A DNA stretch of 64,000 nucleotides, from the NCBI GenBank assembly GCA_002440665.1, contig DJUX01000015.1:1-64000 (forward strand), in the 5' to 3' direction. Position 1 is the stretch's first letter; each line of letters starts with the position of its first letter. The stretch comes from Dechloromonas sp. UBA6271. Its GTDB lineage: Bacteria; Pseudomonadota; Gammaproteobacteria; Burkholderiales; Rhodocyclaceae. Under the pieces are notes generated by a model that ran no database searches, had not been told where the DNA came from, and saw only the letters and a list, made by a program, of their open reading frames with translations. Shown here piece after piece: positions 17,729-26,164 of this stretch. A program made the position numbers and the translations under genes.

Positions 17729-19783
17729 ATGCCCCTCGCTACTGACGACGAAGCCCTGCAAGTCCCAGGTGATGCCTGGGAAATCCTGCGCGACTGCCGC
17801 GCCTGGTTCCTGAAGCAGGCCGGGCAACTGCTCCGTGAGGCCGAGCCGGTTTCCGAGGCGGCGCTGGCGGCATTCGTCAAGGCTGTCGGGGTCTACTTCG
17901 ACGAGAAGACGACGAGCGAGCGGCGGACTTCCTTCGACCAGCTCGGCGACCTGACCGCTTCCAATATCTCGCTGGTCGGCGAGTGTGATCTCGAACTGGA
18001 CATCCGCCTCGGCAGTTTTTCGGCCCTGCTGACCGAGAGCAACGGCAAGGAGTTGTGGCGCGTCTATCTGCGTTTCGTCACCCTGCTAGGGCGCCCCGAT
18101 CTCTCGCCGGCCGACAATCCGGTCGGGCCGAAGGCGTTTGCCAAGGGGCTGACGGCCCTGTGCGGCGTGCTTGACGAGGCTGCCGACCGCACGCTGGAGC
18201 GCATTGGACGGCTGGAAGAGCATTTTTCCGAATTTCTCCCGGCGCTCTATGCCGGTCTCAACGATTTCCTGATCGGCCGCAAGGTATCGGCCGCCCAGCC
18301 GACCATCGTCACGGCACCCGATGCGGCCACGGCGGCGTCGGCTGGCGGCGCGGCCGGCAGCATCGCGATCGACCCAGCCGTCGCCTTGCAAAGGAGCCTG
18401 CTCGGGCAGGCGCAGAGTGGTGGCGGCGCCGTCACCATGGGCGCCGGCGTCGCCGCCTCGCTGCTGAGCCAGGCGATGTTCGGTCGCCTGCTGGCGCGCC
18501 TCGACGATCTCGAACGGTTAGGCCCTGCCGGGGAGGGTAGCGCGCCGCGCGCGCTCGACTCGACCCGCCTCGGGGTGCCCGCCGGGGCGCCGGAGGCCGC
18601 GGCAATCGATGCCCTGGCGATGATCTTCGAGGCCATCTTCGCGTCACCCACCCTGCCCGACCCGATCAAGACGGCGCTCTCCAGCCTGCAGATTCCCACC
18701 TTGCGGGCGGTCATGCTCGATCGGGATTTCTTTACGGCCGACGCCCATCCGGCGCGCCAGCTGCTCGACAAGATGGCGCGTGCCGCGGTCGGCCTGCCGT
18801 TCGACGTTTCGTCCCGGCATCCGTTGTGCGCGATCATCCAGCAGATCGCCTCGCGCGTGCGCGCCGAGTACGTCAACGATACGCAGGTGCTGTCGCGCTA
18901 TGTCGGCGAACTCGACAAGCTGATTGCCCGCCGCGACAACGCCGCCGCGCAGGCGGCGGCAAGCTACCGCCCGCTGATCCAGCGCCTGGAACAGGGCGAT
19001 CAGGCAGATTTGGCGAGCCGCCAGGCGATCGACACCTTCTGCCTGCGCACCGACGTGCCGCCGGCCATTTCGCGCTTCCTGCGCGACCACTGGCAGCGAC
19101 TGCTGCGGCAGGTCTGGCTGGAGAGCGGTGAGGAGAGCGCGGGGTGGCAGGAAAACAAGGCGGTCGTCGATCAATTGCTGTGGAGCGTCCAGCCCAAGGT
19201 CGACATTGAAGAGCGCAAACGGCTGGCGCGCGAACTGCCGCAGATGCTGCAAAAAATTTCCGCCGGCATGCAGCGGGTGTCAGTGCCGGAGGCGGCGCGC
19301 GCCGAGTTTCTCGACGCCTGCTTTGCCCTGCAGACGGCGGCGATGCGCGGTGCCCCGCACCAGGAAGCCGAAGCCATGCCACCGGTGACGCCGGCTGCGG
19401 CGCGGCCGGTGGCCGGCGTGGCGCCGGCCCTCAGCGAATTGTGCAGCGGTGTTCAGCGGCTGCGCATCTACGACCTGGGCGGTGCCGTTCGTGGCGCCGG
19501 CCGCTATCGTCAATCAGCTGTCCGCGCAGGTGACTGGCTGAGCTTCCGGCTGGCCGACGAGGAGCCGATCTGCGGCCGCATCGGCCATGTCGCCAAGGGC
19601 AGCGGCAAGTTGCTGCTGGCCAATCCGGACTGGGACTTCGCCGTCCTGCTGCATCCAGCGATTGCCGAGAGTCAGATCAAGGAAGGCCGGGCCAGCATCA
19701 GTTCCGGGGTTTCCCTGTTCAATGCGGCAGCCGAGCAGGCGCTGCAGCAAGCGCCCAGGCAGGTCGGACTTAACGCAAGCTGA
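17729..19783 (+). CDS. DUF1631 family protein
   Basis: The 684-aa protein matches the DUF1631 family known from beta- and gammaproteobacteria: an N-terminal helical part, the pattern NPVGPKAFAKGL near residue 130, a low-complexity Ala/Gly linker around 190-240, a helical core, and a C-terminal beta-rich region (GDWLSFRLADEEPICGRIGHVAKGSGKLLLANPDWDFAVLL) resembling a PilZ-like barrel. Function is unknown; a nucleotide-dependent regulatory role is a guess. It probably shares a transcript with the lytic transglycosylase. No signal or membrane segment is seen. Confidence 0.8.
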   Translation: MPLATDDEALQVPGDAWEILRDCRAWFLKQAGQLLREAEPVSEAALAAFVKAVGVYFDEKTTSERRTSFDQLGDLTASNISLVGECDLELDIRLGSFSALLTESNGKELWRVYLRFVTLLGRPDLSPADNPVGPKAFAKGLTALCGVLDEAADRTLERIGRLEEHFSEFLPALYAGLNDFLIGRKVSAAQPTIVTAPDAATAASAGGAAGSIAIDPAVALQRSLLGQAQSGGGAVTMGAGVAASLLSQAMFGRLLARLDDLERLGPAGEGSAPRALDSTRLGVPAGAPEAAAIDALAMIFEAIFASPTLPDPIKTALSSLQIPTLRAVMLDRDFFTADAHPARQLLDKMARAAVGLPFDVSSRHPLCAIIQQIASRVRAEYVNDTQVLSRYVGELDKLIARRDNAAAQAAASYRPLIQRLEQGDQADLASRQAIDTFCLRTDVPPAISRFLRDHWQRLLRQVWLESGEESAGWQENKAVVDQLLWSVQPKVDIEERKRLARELPQMLQKISAGMQRVSVPEAARAEFLDACFALQTAAMRGAPHQEAEAMPPVTPAAARPVAGVAPALSELCSGVQRLRIYDLGGAVRGAGRYRQSAVRAGDWLSFRLADEEPICGRIGHVAKGSGKLLLANPDWDFAVLLHPAIAESQIKEGRASISSGVSLFNAAAEQALQQAPRQVGLNAS

Positions 19784-19971
19784 GCGATTCCGCATAAAAC
19801 TGCGATTTTGTACGGCCACGATAAATTTCACGCATCCGAAATTTTGGCCGCTCACCCTCATCTTGGTACGCCGCTGCTATCCGCCCGGTTGTGCACGAAG
19901 ACAGCCCGCCTGCTATTCAGTTTTCACAGAAACTGAAGCGTTTATGGCTACTCGGTCCCACCAAAGTGAAA

Positions 19972-19994
19972 CGGGCCGCTCAATGAGCGGCCCG
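19972..19994 (-). terminator. Hairpin after the first PEP-CTERM gene
   Basis: CGGGCCGCT-CAATG-AGCGGCCCG is a perfect 9-bp stem 27 bp beyond the stop of the minus-strand PEP-CTERM gene. On that strand it is followed by TTTCACTTT, a weak U tract. Confidence 0.6.
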
Positions 19995-20020
19995 AAATAT
20001 TACTACCGGAATGAAGCCAG

Positions 20021-21001
20021 TCAGGCGTTATTGCGACGACGCAGAGCGCCGAGACCAAAGAGGCCGAGACCCAAGAGTGCCAGACTGCCCGGTTCCGGGA
20101 CTGATATCGTCGTATTGGTGATGGCGAAGCCGAAGCGTTCCGTAGTAGTTGTCCCTTCAAGCGTACGGAAACCGAAGCATCCATTGGCCAAACCAAGATA
20201 GGTACATTCGCCATTCGTCAGGTGGCCGATACCGATTTGATCTACGGTTCCGTCAGCCTTCAGTTGAAGAATATGAGCAAAGTACGTATCGCCGAGATAC
20301 GAAAAGGCGTTGTTGATGACATTCACACCCGTGTAACCAAGCAAGTCAGGGCAGCCATTTGTCCAGGAAGCAGGGTTTGAACCATCTGCGCACAACCCGT
20401 TAGCATTGCCGCCATTAGGGGTTTCGCGGAACTGGAAGTTGAAGGTCAGTGTCGGACCTGATACCGATGGAGGGCTGGTGTATGTTCCGTTTGGATTGAC
20501 GTTCGGGAAAAACGTGATCGTGTCGGTGAACGTCGCAGCGGTCAAGGTACGGAAGCCGCCATCGAGTACGTTGTTCCAGTGGGTAAACGATGTCCCTCTA
20601 CCGATTTCGTTACCGGTGAAGACGCCGTCTGCGCTAACGGTAACAGGGTGCCCCTGCTGTGCCGACGTGGCCGGACTTCCCGAAGGACCTGTCGTAGTCA
20701 GCGTTTCCGGGCTGCTTGCAAAACTGCCGATTGTCAAGGCGCTGCGATTATTCGCGGAATTTGAGGACGGATTTTTGAAGTCACCATTCACATTTCCCCA
20801 AGAGAGCTCATAAGTACTACTTGAGGGTGAGCCTCCGGTACCATTACCACCAAAAACGGGCGTGCCCGTGAACTGCAGGTCGGTCGAGTAGCCCCAATCA
20901 GTCACTGGTGCTGCTTGGGCGGACATGGATGCCACTCCAAATGCCATGGCTGATGCCGCAACGACGGCCCGGAGCTTCATTTGATTGTTTAGCTGTGTCA
21001 T
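20021..21001 (-). CDS. THxN-family PEP-CTERM protein
   Basis: The 326-aa exported protein has a signal peptide (AVVAASAMAFGVASMSAQA) and the PEP-CTERM sorting tag at its end: VPEP, a hydrophobic segment (GSLALLGLGLFGLGAL) and RRRNN. The body is Gly/Thr/Ser/Asn-rich and carries the sequence FTHWNN, the THxN motif naming this subfamily. An exosortase, not in this window, would cleave the tag and release the protein to the outer surface or matrix. A sigma-54 promoter lies 44 bp upstream and an AAGGAGG ribosome binding site just before the ATG. Confidence 0.9.
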   Translation of the reverse strand: MTQLNNQMKLRAVVAASAMAFGVASMSAQAAPVTDWGYSTDLQFTGTPVFGGNGTGGSPSSSTYELSWGNVNGDFKNPSSNSANNRSALTIGSFASSPETLTTTGPSGSPATSAQQGHPVTVSADGVFTGNEIGRGTSFTHWNNVLDGGFRTLTAATFTDTITFFPNVNPNGTYTSPPSVSGPTLTFNFQFRETPNGGNANGLCADGSNPASWTNGCPDLLGYTGVNVINNAFSYLGDTYFAHILQLKADGTVDQIGIGHLTNGECTYLGLANGCFGFRTLEGTTTTERFGFAITNTTISVPEPGSLALLGLGLFGLGALRRRNNA

Positions 21002-21044
21002 TTTTTCCTCCTTAAGGGAAAAATCTTTGCTACGTTGCTACCAA

Positions 21045-21060
21045 TGCATCAGGCGTGCCA
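21045..21060 (-). promoter_or_regulatory. Sigma-54 (-24/-12) promoter of the THxN PEP-CTERM gene
   Basis: Read on the minus strand: TGGCACG-CCTG-ATGCA, against the consensus TGGCACG-N4-TTGCW. The -24 GG and -12 GC are exactly spaced, with one mismatch beside the -12 GC. It would start RNA about 33 bases before the ATG. Confidence 0.75.
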
Positions 21061-21162
21061 GCACGCATAACGCATTGATTTTTCGTGGGAGGCTGATTTT
21101 TTCAGACTGCGAGTCGGACTTGAGTGTAAGGATTTTCGACAGTGCGTCAGGCGAGCATCCTG

Positions 21163-21182
21163 AACTTTCGCTGACGAAAGTT
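21163..21182. promoter_or_regulatory. Perfect inverted repeat, possible enhancer site
   Basis: AACTTTCG-CTGA-CGAAAGTT is a perfect 8-bp inverted repeat about 110 bp upstream of the sigma-54 promoter at 21045-21060. That is the usual place for binding sites of sigma-54 activators. A looser version (CTTTGG-N5-CCAAAG) lies upstream of the other PEP-CTERM gene. The rest of the 332-bp gap 21002-21333 shows nothing else I can name. Confidence 0.4.
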
Positions 21183-21333
21183 GATTCCTGGCTATCTGAC
21201 ATCAGCCGGGAAAACCACCATGCGGTTCACGTTTTGTATTCCGGGGTACGCCGGGATGCGGAAAAATCCGTGCCGGACAGCAATGGACAACGACTTTAAG
21301 ATGCAATCAGCGTGTCCCAAGGGGCGCCGCCGC

Positions 21334-22083
21334 TCAGGACGCTGCGCGATAGTGCCTGTCGAGCTGCGCGTTTACGTGTGTAAAGACCGATTTCAGCAGA
21401 GGTTCGAGGTTGGTGATGACGTGCTGGACATCCATCACTGCCGGGGCGCGAAAGCCGCGGTGTTCGGTGGGCTTGCCGATCTGCACGTTAGTAATGCCGA
21501 TTTTGTTGAGGTGCCGGGCTAGCCGGGGCTCGGAGAGCAGAAACAGGTGCTCCAGCCCGTGCCGCGCCGCAATCGCGAATACGCCCATGTACAACCCGAT
21601 CAGGAGCCAGGCGAAGCGCGGCTGTTCGGCGTTGCCCGGCTCGCTGTCCTGCACGGAGCCGGCCGGTGTGTGTTTCTCGCCGCGGCGGCGGCGATACTGC
21701 CCGACGATGGCGAGCCGCGATACCTCGGCGATCTTGTCGCGCGGCATTTTGGCGGGATCGACGAGCGTGCGGTGAAGAGCAGGTCCACATGTCTGTTCGA
21801 AAGGCAGCGGGGCGTGCGGATCGTCCGGCGCCGTCAGGATCAGGCGTACACAGCCGATAAAGTCGCCCGAGGCCCGACTGCGAATCAGGCAATGAAGCGC
21901 ATGGGCGTCGTAGGCATCCGTTTCCATCCCGTCCGCACGCGTGTTCTCCCATTCCAGATCCTCGCAGTACACGCTGTGACGGATACGAAATGCCGCGGCT
22001 TTTTCGTTGTCGCTGATCGCGGGCAGAATTTCAAAGTACTTGCTGAAGCCATCGCCGGTACAGCTGCTTTCCGGGAACGTCAT
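21334..22083 (-). CDS. PEP-CTERM/exosortase-associated acyltransferase
   Basis: The 249-aa protein resembles the TIGR03694 family, relatives of acyl-homoserine-lactone and N-acyl amino acid synthases with a GNAT fold. Motifs: RIRHSVYCEDLEWE near residue 32, SGDFIGCVRLIL near 71, and AEVSRLAIVGQYRRRR near 120, which corresponds to the conserved E-x-SRL region. It presumably transfers an acyl chain to an amine; the acceptor is unknown. It lies between the THxN PEP-CTERM gene and two nitroreductase genes, all on the minus strand. Family membership is clear from motifs; the chemistry is inferred. Confidence 0.88.
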   Translation of the reverse strand: MTFPESSCTGDGFSKYFEILPAISDNEKAAAFRIRHSVYCEDLEWENTRADGMETDAYDAHALHCLIRSRASGDFIGCVRLILTAPDDPHAPLPFEQTCGPALHRTLVDPAKMPRDKIAEVSRLAIVGQYRRRRGEKHTPAGSVQDSEPGNAEQPRFAWLLIGLYMGVFAIAARHGLEHLFLLSEPRLARHLNKIGITNVQIGKPTEHRGFRAPAVMDVQHVITNLEPLLKSVFTHVNAQLDRHYRAAS

Positions 22084-22183
22084 ATTTTTATCCCCCTCTT
22101 GATGATTCCTGGAGCAAAACCACAGAACGGTCCGTGGTGGATTTCTTTGGTGGTGCTCATTGCTTTCTTTGGATCTCGATCAT

Positions 22184-23275
22184 TTACGCATTCCCCATCG
22201 ATATTGTGCTTTCCATCGGCAAGCGCCGGGAACGAACGGGATTCTCGATTTTAGGAATTCCAACTCGCAACATCATATAAACCGTGTCGTCATCCGAGCC
22301 CAGGAATTCTGAGACGCGACTCGCCAGCGCGTTGACTGGCGCGCGAAATCGCTGCGCAACAAGTCCGGCACGTAGCCGATACAACTGATCGGCAAGCACG
22401 TAGTAGGGATGAACGGCGATACCTTCGTCGTTCAGTGTAATCCACAGACGCTCCATCAAGCGACCGGCTGCCAGTTCGTTGCCCCCTTCTTGTGCCGGTC
22501 CCGCGATCAACAGGAGTGCTGCGGACTGTTGCAGCAGGGCGGCTTCAAGGAATGCAAACAGCTTGTAGGCGCCGAAGTGGTTGAGGATCGCCATTCGCTG
22601 CCAGTTGAGCGATAGCTTCAGCAACTTGGCGGCACCTGGGGGAAGCAACAGGGTTGCTACATCCAGTCCGTCGCCTTTGGCGACCTCTTCCGGCGTAAAG
22701 CGAAGGCTGGCTTCAAGCCACCGGTGGATTTCCTCGGTCTGGAAGCGCACTTCGGAGGCATTGCGAACCCAGCCGGCAAGGTGTTTTTTTTGGCTACGTT
22801 CGGCAGCCACGATGGTGCGCAACCGGCCTTCGGTCATCGCAGCGAGCCGAGTGGTCAATGTCGGGGCGAGTGGATTTGTTCGAAATGGACTGCGATTGGT
22901 ATGTCGGCGAAACAATGCACCGTCTGATTCATCTGATGAACAGGGCAGCGGACCATTCCAAGCAATCGTTGCGAATGGCTCAGCTGCGCCACCGTGCCCA
23001 AGCTTTAGTACTGTAGCGGGTAGCTGTAAGGATTTCACCGCAAGTGCGAGATTCTCGATAACGGCACCCATGGCCATCAGGTTGGCCGGATGATCAAAGC
23101 CCAGCCCCGCTCCTCCACGAACCTGATCCATGTGCAGCGAGAGGCTCTCGCCATCCCAGACAAATCGCCATGGCTGGGAGTTATCAGCGGAGGGAGCTTG
23201 TTGTCCAGCGCGAACCAGTTGCCTCACCCATTCCGGGGCAGTCAGTGTTTCAGTGGTTGTATTTATCATGAACAC
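22184..23275 (-). CDS. Acg-like nitroreductase-family FMN protein (copy 1)
   Basis: The 363-aa protein has the nitroreductase-like start VRAGQQAPSADNSQPWRFVWDG, where APSxDNxQPWRF binds FMN phosphate, and a C-terminal region with a second FMN-fold half (AALLQQSAALLLIAGPAQEGGN). Its length (about 360 aa, two degenerate halves) is like the Acg subgroup rather than classical dimeric nitroreductases. It lies 100 bp upstream of the acyltransferase and 242 bp after a second related gene. The substrate is unknown. The two copies share architecture but are clearly diverged, so they are not a recent duplication. Confidence 0.82.
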   Translation of the reverse strand: MFMINTTTETLTAPEWVRQLVRAGQQAPSADNSQPWRFVWDGESLSLHMDQVRGGAGLGFDHPANLMAMGAVIENLALAVKSLQLPATVLKLGHGGAAEPFATIAWNGPLPCSSDESDGALFRRHTNRSPFRTNPLAPTLTTRLAAMTEGRLRTIVAAERSQKKHLAGWVRNASEVRFQTEEIHRWLEASLRFTPEEVAKGDGLDVATLLLPPGAAKLLKLSLNWQRMAILNHFGAYKLFAFLEAALLQQSAALLLIAGPAQEGGNELAAGRLMERLWITLNDEGIAVHPYYVLADQLYRLRAGLVAQRFRAPVNALASRVSEFLGSDDDTVYMMLRVGIPKIENPVRSRRLPMESTISMGNA

Positions 23276-23517
23276 ACCTCAGCAAATTGAATAGCTCCAT
23301 AGGGGGAATTGCCTTGGGAATGGGAGTGGTCGGGTATGTGAGTTCTGAAGTGCGCCTGAACCTGCGCGCCGATGCTGTTTCCGAATACTCCTCCAGAAAA
23401 TTTATAGAATACACATTTAGGGGTCTGTTCGCGGTATCCAAGATGTGTTTACTGAATTGCTCTGAGACTTGCCGAGAAAAGGCCCTGATTTACCGCCAAG
23501 GTATATCACTGTCCATT

Positions 23518-24585
23518 TCAGGTGGTCATGAGGTTTTCTGTATCTTTTCTCAATGATCGCGAACGTGGTTGGGGCGAGTTTCCGACGCGGCAGAAAAAAG
23601 CATAGGGGGTATTGTTGCCCGCCCCTGCGAGTTGCTCGAATTTCCCGGCAAGTTCGACGGCGGCATCGTTAATCGTGGCAAGCTGGGAAATGGGGCGCCC
23701 CGCCCTGACATACCACCGGAAGATCAGCGGTGTCATCTCCGGTTGCAGTTGCAGCCCCAGTGAAGTGGCGGTTAGCCAGAACTGTTGTAACGCGATGCCG
23801 GACAGCACGTAGTCCTGCAGCGATGCTGGTGTTTTTTCCGGCCGGATCAGAATATGCGAGGCGCAACGCAGGGCCGGAACGAAGTCCATTTGCACGCGGG
23901 GGGCGATGGTTCCGCCCATATAGCGATTGAAGAAAGTCACTCGCTCCCAGCTGTGCATGACCCATTTCATGATCCTGGCCGTCAATGGGTCGACACCGAG
24001 CGCCTGGTCTGGAATACGGTCGTTGCTGAAGCGGGCATTCCACTCGATGACGTCACGATGGACCCGAAAAGCCTCGGGGCAGGTCAGCCGCAGATGAGCG
24101 TTGTCCCAAAGGAGCCGCGCCACAGCCAGACGATCCGTGAATGACTCGAGGTATTGAAGCGTGTAAGAATTTCCAACACTGGTTGCCAGCGCTTCCTTTT
24201 CCGTAGCGGACAGCGGAATGGTACGCATTGGCCGGCGCTGGACGCAACGCTTCTCGATGAAGCGGACGAGAGGATCCTCCTGAATCTCTGCAGCTTGAAG
24301 CATGACATCGTAGATCGGTGCATCGTCCGGGCAACCGCCCCGGATATTCCACACGGCCTTGAGGCCAAAGCGTGTCGCCGCCAGTCTCAGGGTCTCGAGC
24401 AGGGCGCCATGCGCCATCTGGCTGGCGTGCCCGTCGAAATCGTAAATGACGTGTTTGCGGGTATCGTGACCATGAATGGCAATGTGTGCGTCGTCGATGA
24501 TCTCGAAGCGCCAGGGTTGCGTGTTGTCGCCGCTCGGAGCCCACCGGGCAAGGTCGAGGATTTGCAGCAGTGTTTGCCGGTTCAT
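23518..24585 (-). CDS. Acg-like nitroreductase-family FMN protein (copy 2)
   Basis: The 355-aa protein starts at MNRQTLLQILDLARWAPSGDNTQPWRFEI, the same FMN-binding signature as its neighbour. The middle carries CVQRRPMRTIPLS and a long helical segment, and the C terminus GIALQQFWLTATSLGLQLQPEM. The open frame extends upstream to 24882, but those extra residues are unlike the family, so I choose the ATG at 24585. It is first of a minus-strand series (nitroreductase 2, nitroreductase 1, acyltransferase, PEP-CTERM). It may act with its partner as a heterodimer; this is inference. Confidence 0.8.
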   Translation of the reverse strand: MNRQTLLQILDLARWAPSGDNTQPWRFEIIDDAHIAIHGHDTRKHVIYDFDGHASQMAHGALLETLRLAATRFGLKAVWNIRGGCPDDAPIYDVMLQAAEIQEDPLVRFIEKRCVQRRPMRTIPLSATEKEALATSVGNSYTLQYLESFTDRLAVARLLWDNAHLRLTCPEAFRVHRDVIEWNARFSNDRIPDQALGVDPLTARIMKWVMHSWERVTFFNRYMGGTIAPRVQMDFVPALRCASHILIRPEKTPASLQDYVLSGIALQQFWLTATSLGLQLQPEMTPLIFRWYVRAGRPISQLATINDAAVELAGKFEQLAGAGNNTPYAFFCRVGNSPQPRSRSLRKDTENLMTT

Positions 24586-24843
24586 GTCTGTGCTTGCTCT
24601 GTTTGGTTGGATATTGTGACGGCAGCGCCGATGGAAAACTGCGTGCAATGAAAAGCGCATTTCGGCCACTGAGACCCAAAGACGGTGCCTAGCCATTGAT
24701 TTTAGGATAAAACTGCCTGTCTCGCAGCGCAAGTCAATCCTGCTGGAGGACGGAGGTAGCAAGCCCTTAACCGTGGAGTCTGTTTGACCTGGCTGCCTTG
24801 CAATATTGCTGTTACTCCTTATGTCAAAAGCGAACATGGCTGT

Positions 24844-24860
24844 CTTTGGGAGGGCCAAAG
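24844..24860. promoter_or_regulatory. Inverted repeat, possible enhancer site
   Basis: CTTTGG-GAGGG-CCAAAG lies about 145 bp upstream of the sigma-54 promoter at 24999. It resembles the CTTTCG-N4-CGAAAG core upstream of the other PEP-CTERM gene. Confidence 0.35.
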
Positions 24861-24998
24861 CGTTTCTATGCTGGGATGACAATAGTGTCGGAATTTTTTA
24901 CATTTGCTTGCCGGCAAAAATTAAATCTGAACTTCCGGGCTGGTCATCAGAAAATAAAACCGTTGATTGTCATAGCCTTATGTTTTTTGGCGACGGGC

Positions 24999-25014
24999 TG
25001 GCACAATGTCTGCT
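24999..25014 (+). promoter_or_regulatory. Sigma-54 (-24/-12) promoter of the second PEP-CTERM gene
   Basis: TGGCACA-ATGT-CTGCT matches TGGCACG-N4-TTGCW with exact GG-to-GC spacing and two mismatches. The ATG follows 50 bp later, and an AGGAGA ribosome binding site lies at 25053-25058. Confidence 0.75.
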
Positions 25015-25064
25015 AGTAAAGGCGCGTGCTGACACGGTCGGCCTATTTTTGTAGGAGAAATAAA

Positions 25065-25931
25065 ATGAAAGCAAATATCTTCAAAAAGTGCCTGGCCGCA
25101 ACAGTCATCACGGCTGCCGTAGCGGCTCCTCTGCCAGCAAGTGCTGGCGTTGTTGACGCCTGGCAATTGACTCTCAGCGCTCTTAATGGGCTGAATATTG
25201 GTGGTGCCGGCGCAATTAGTGGCGCAACGGATGCAGCCAACATCGACCATCTGGTGATAAATGGTAAATCGACTATCAACCAAACGGTTGTAGGTGGCTC
25301 AGCGCTCGGTCAAAGCTTTACCGATAGCGGTTATCTGCAGTTTCTCGCGAATAGCAGGGAGAGTGGTGGCGCTGTTGTCAACCTCAATTTTGGTACGGCA
25401 GGCGGCAATGCGCTTTTCGGTTACCTTCAGTTCACCGGCCTGACCGGTGTTTTGAATGCTAATGGTTCCATCACTTTCAATCCGGGGTCGGGTACCGTCG
25501 GCTTTTATGTCGAAGACGATGGCGATTTGAAATCCAGTACGGGTAACGTACTTCAGGTTGCCAGCTACAAGTTGATCGCGCCGTCCGGTGGTTCCAACCT
25601 GGACTTTTTTGGCGGCACGGCAGCAAATTCAACAGTCGACGTGACATTGCAGCTGTTGTCTGAAATTGTTCCCAATTTGTTTGCCAATGCTGGTGGCGGT
25701 GCCATGTCGATGATGAACCTGCATCTGATCAATGTGGATTCGCTTCTGGATCCGAACTTCAAGAATAACCCGGACAACACTGGTGTTATCGGTGGCAATG
25801 GTACCTCGGTCATCCACGTTCAAAACGCTGGCCAGTACAATGTGACTACCGTTCCGGAGCCGGGTTCCCTGGCTTTGCTGGGTATTGGTCTGGCTGGTTT
25901 CGGTTTCATGCGTCGTCGCAAGAGCGCCTAA
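25065..25931 (+). CDS. PEP-CTERM protein, possibly PepA-like flocculation protein
   Basis: The 288-aa exported protein has a signal peptide (MKANIFKKCLAATVITAAVAAPLPASAG) and a C-terminal sorting tag: VPEPGSLALLGIGLAGFGF then MRRRKS. The body is Gly/Asn/Ser/Val-rich, with no cysteine after the signal peptide, as expected for a surface or matrix protein. From memory it resembles flocculation-associated PepA of Zoogloea, whose expression depends on RpoN and PrsK/PrsR; the sigma-54 promoter upstream fits. The PepA assignment is tentative. The ATG at 25065 has a good ribosome binding site; a start at 25026 would spoil the signal peptide. Confidence 0.85.
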   Translation: MKANIFKKCLAATVITAAVAAPLPASAGVVDAWQLTLSALNGLNIGGAGAISGATDAANIDHLVINGKSTINQTVVGGSALGQSFTDSGYLQFLANSRESGGAVVNLNFGTAGGNALFGYLQFTGLTGVLNANGSITFNPGSGTVGFYVEDDGDLKSSTGNVLQVASYKLIAPSGGSNLDFFGGTAANSTVDVTLQLLSEIVPNLFANAGGGAMSMMNLHLINVDSLLDPNFKNNPDNTGVIGGNGTSVIHVQNAGQYNVTTVPEPGSLALLGIGLAGFGFMRRRKSA

Positions 25932-25953
25932 CCACTACTGTTGCATCGGAAAC

Positions 25954-25986
25954 AAAAAAGCCCGCCATTCGGCGGGCTTTTTTTTG
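25954..25986 (+). terminator. Rho-independent terminator of the second PEP-CTERM gene
   Basis: AAAAAAGCCCGCC-ATTC-GGCGGGCTTTTTTTT: a perfect GC stem with flanking A and T runs, 23 bp past the stop. Confidence 0.93.
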
Positions 25987-26164
25987 GCTGCCATGAGTGT
26001 GGCGGTGATGCTTGGGGTTAGCCTCAGCCGTTCATTCTTCATGACCGTGGCTGACGACGATCAATAGACCGCTTCTTCCTTTTTTCTAATTGCCCTGTTG
26101 AAGGTTTTGTCTGTTTGTTGTCGCTATTCGTGCGATGTTTCCCGCGGATGGCTAGACGCCTCCT

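Larger units (their letters stand above)
24586..25064. other. 479-bp divergent regulatory region in the PEP-CTERM island
   Basis: No gene I can support lies here. It separates the minus-strand nitroreductase from the plus-strand PEP-CTERM gene and becomes AT-rich towards the latter. It holds a sigma-54 promoter (24999-25014) and an inverted repeat (24844-24860). I see no clear promoter for the nitroreductase. Confidence 0.5.

Noticed and set aside
24586..24882. Upstream extension of the second nitroreductase
   Set aside because: The extra residues have no similarity to the family and no ribosome binding site; the MNRQ start aligns with the conserved N terminus.
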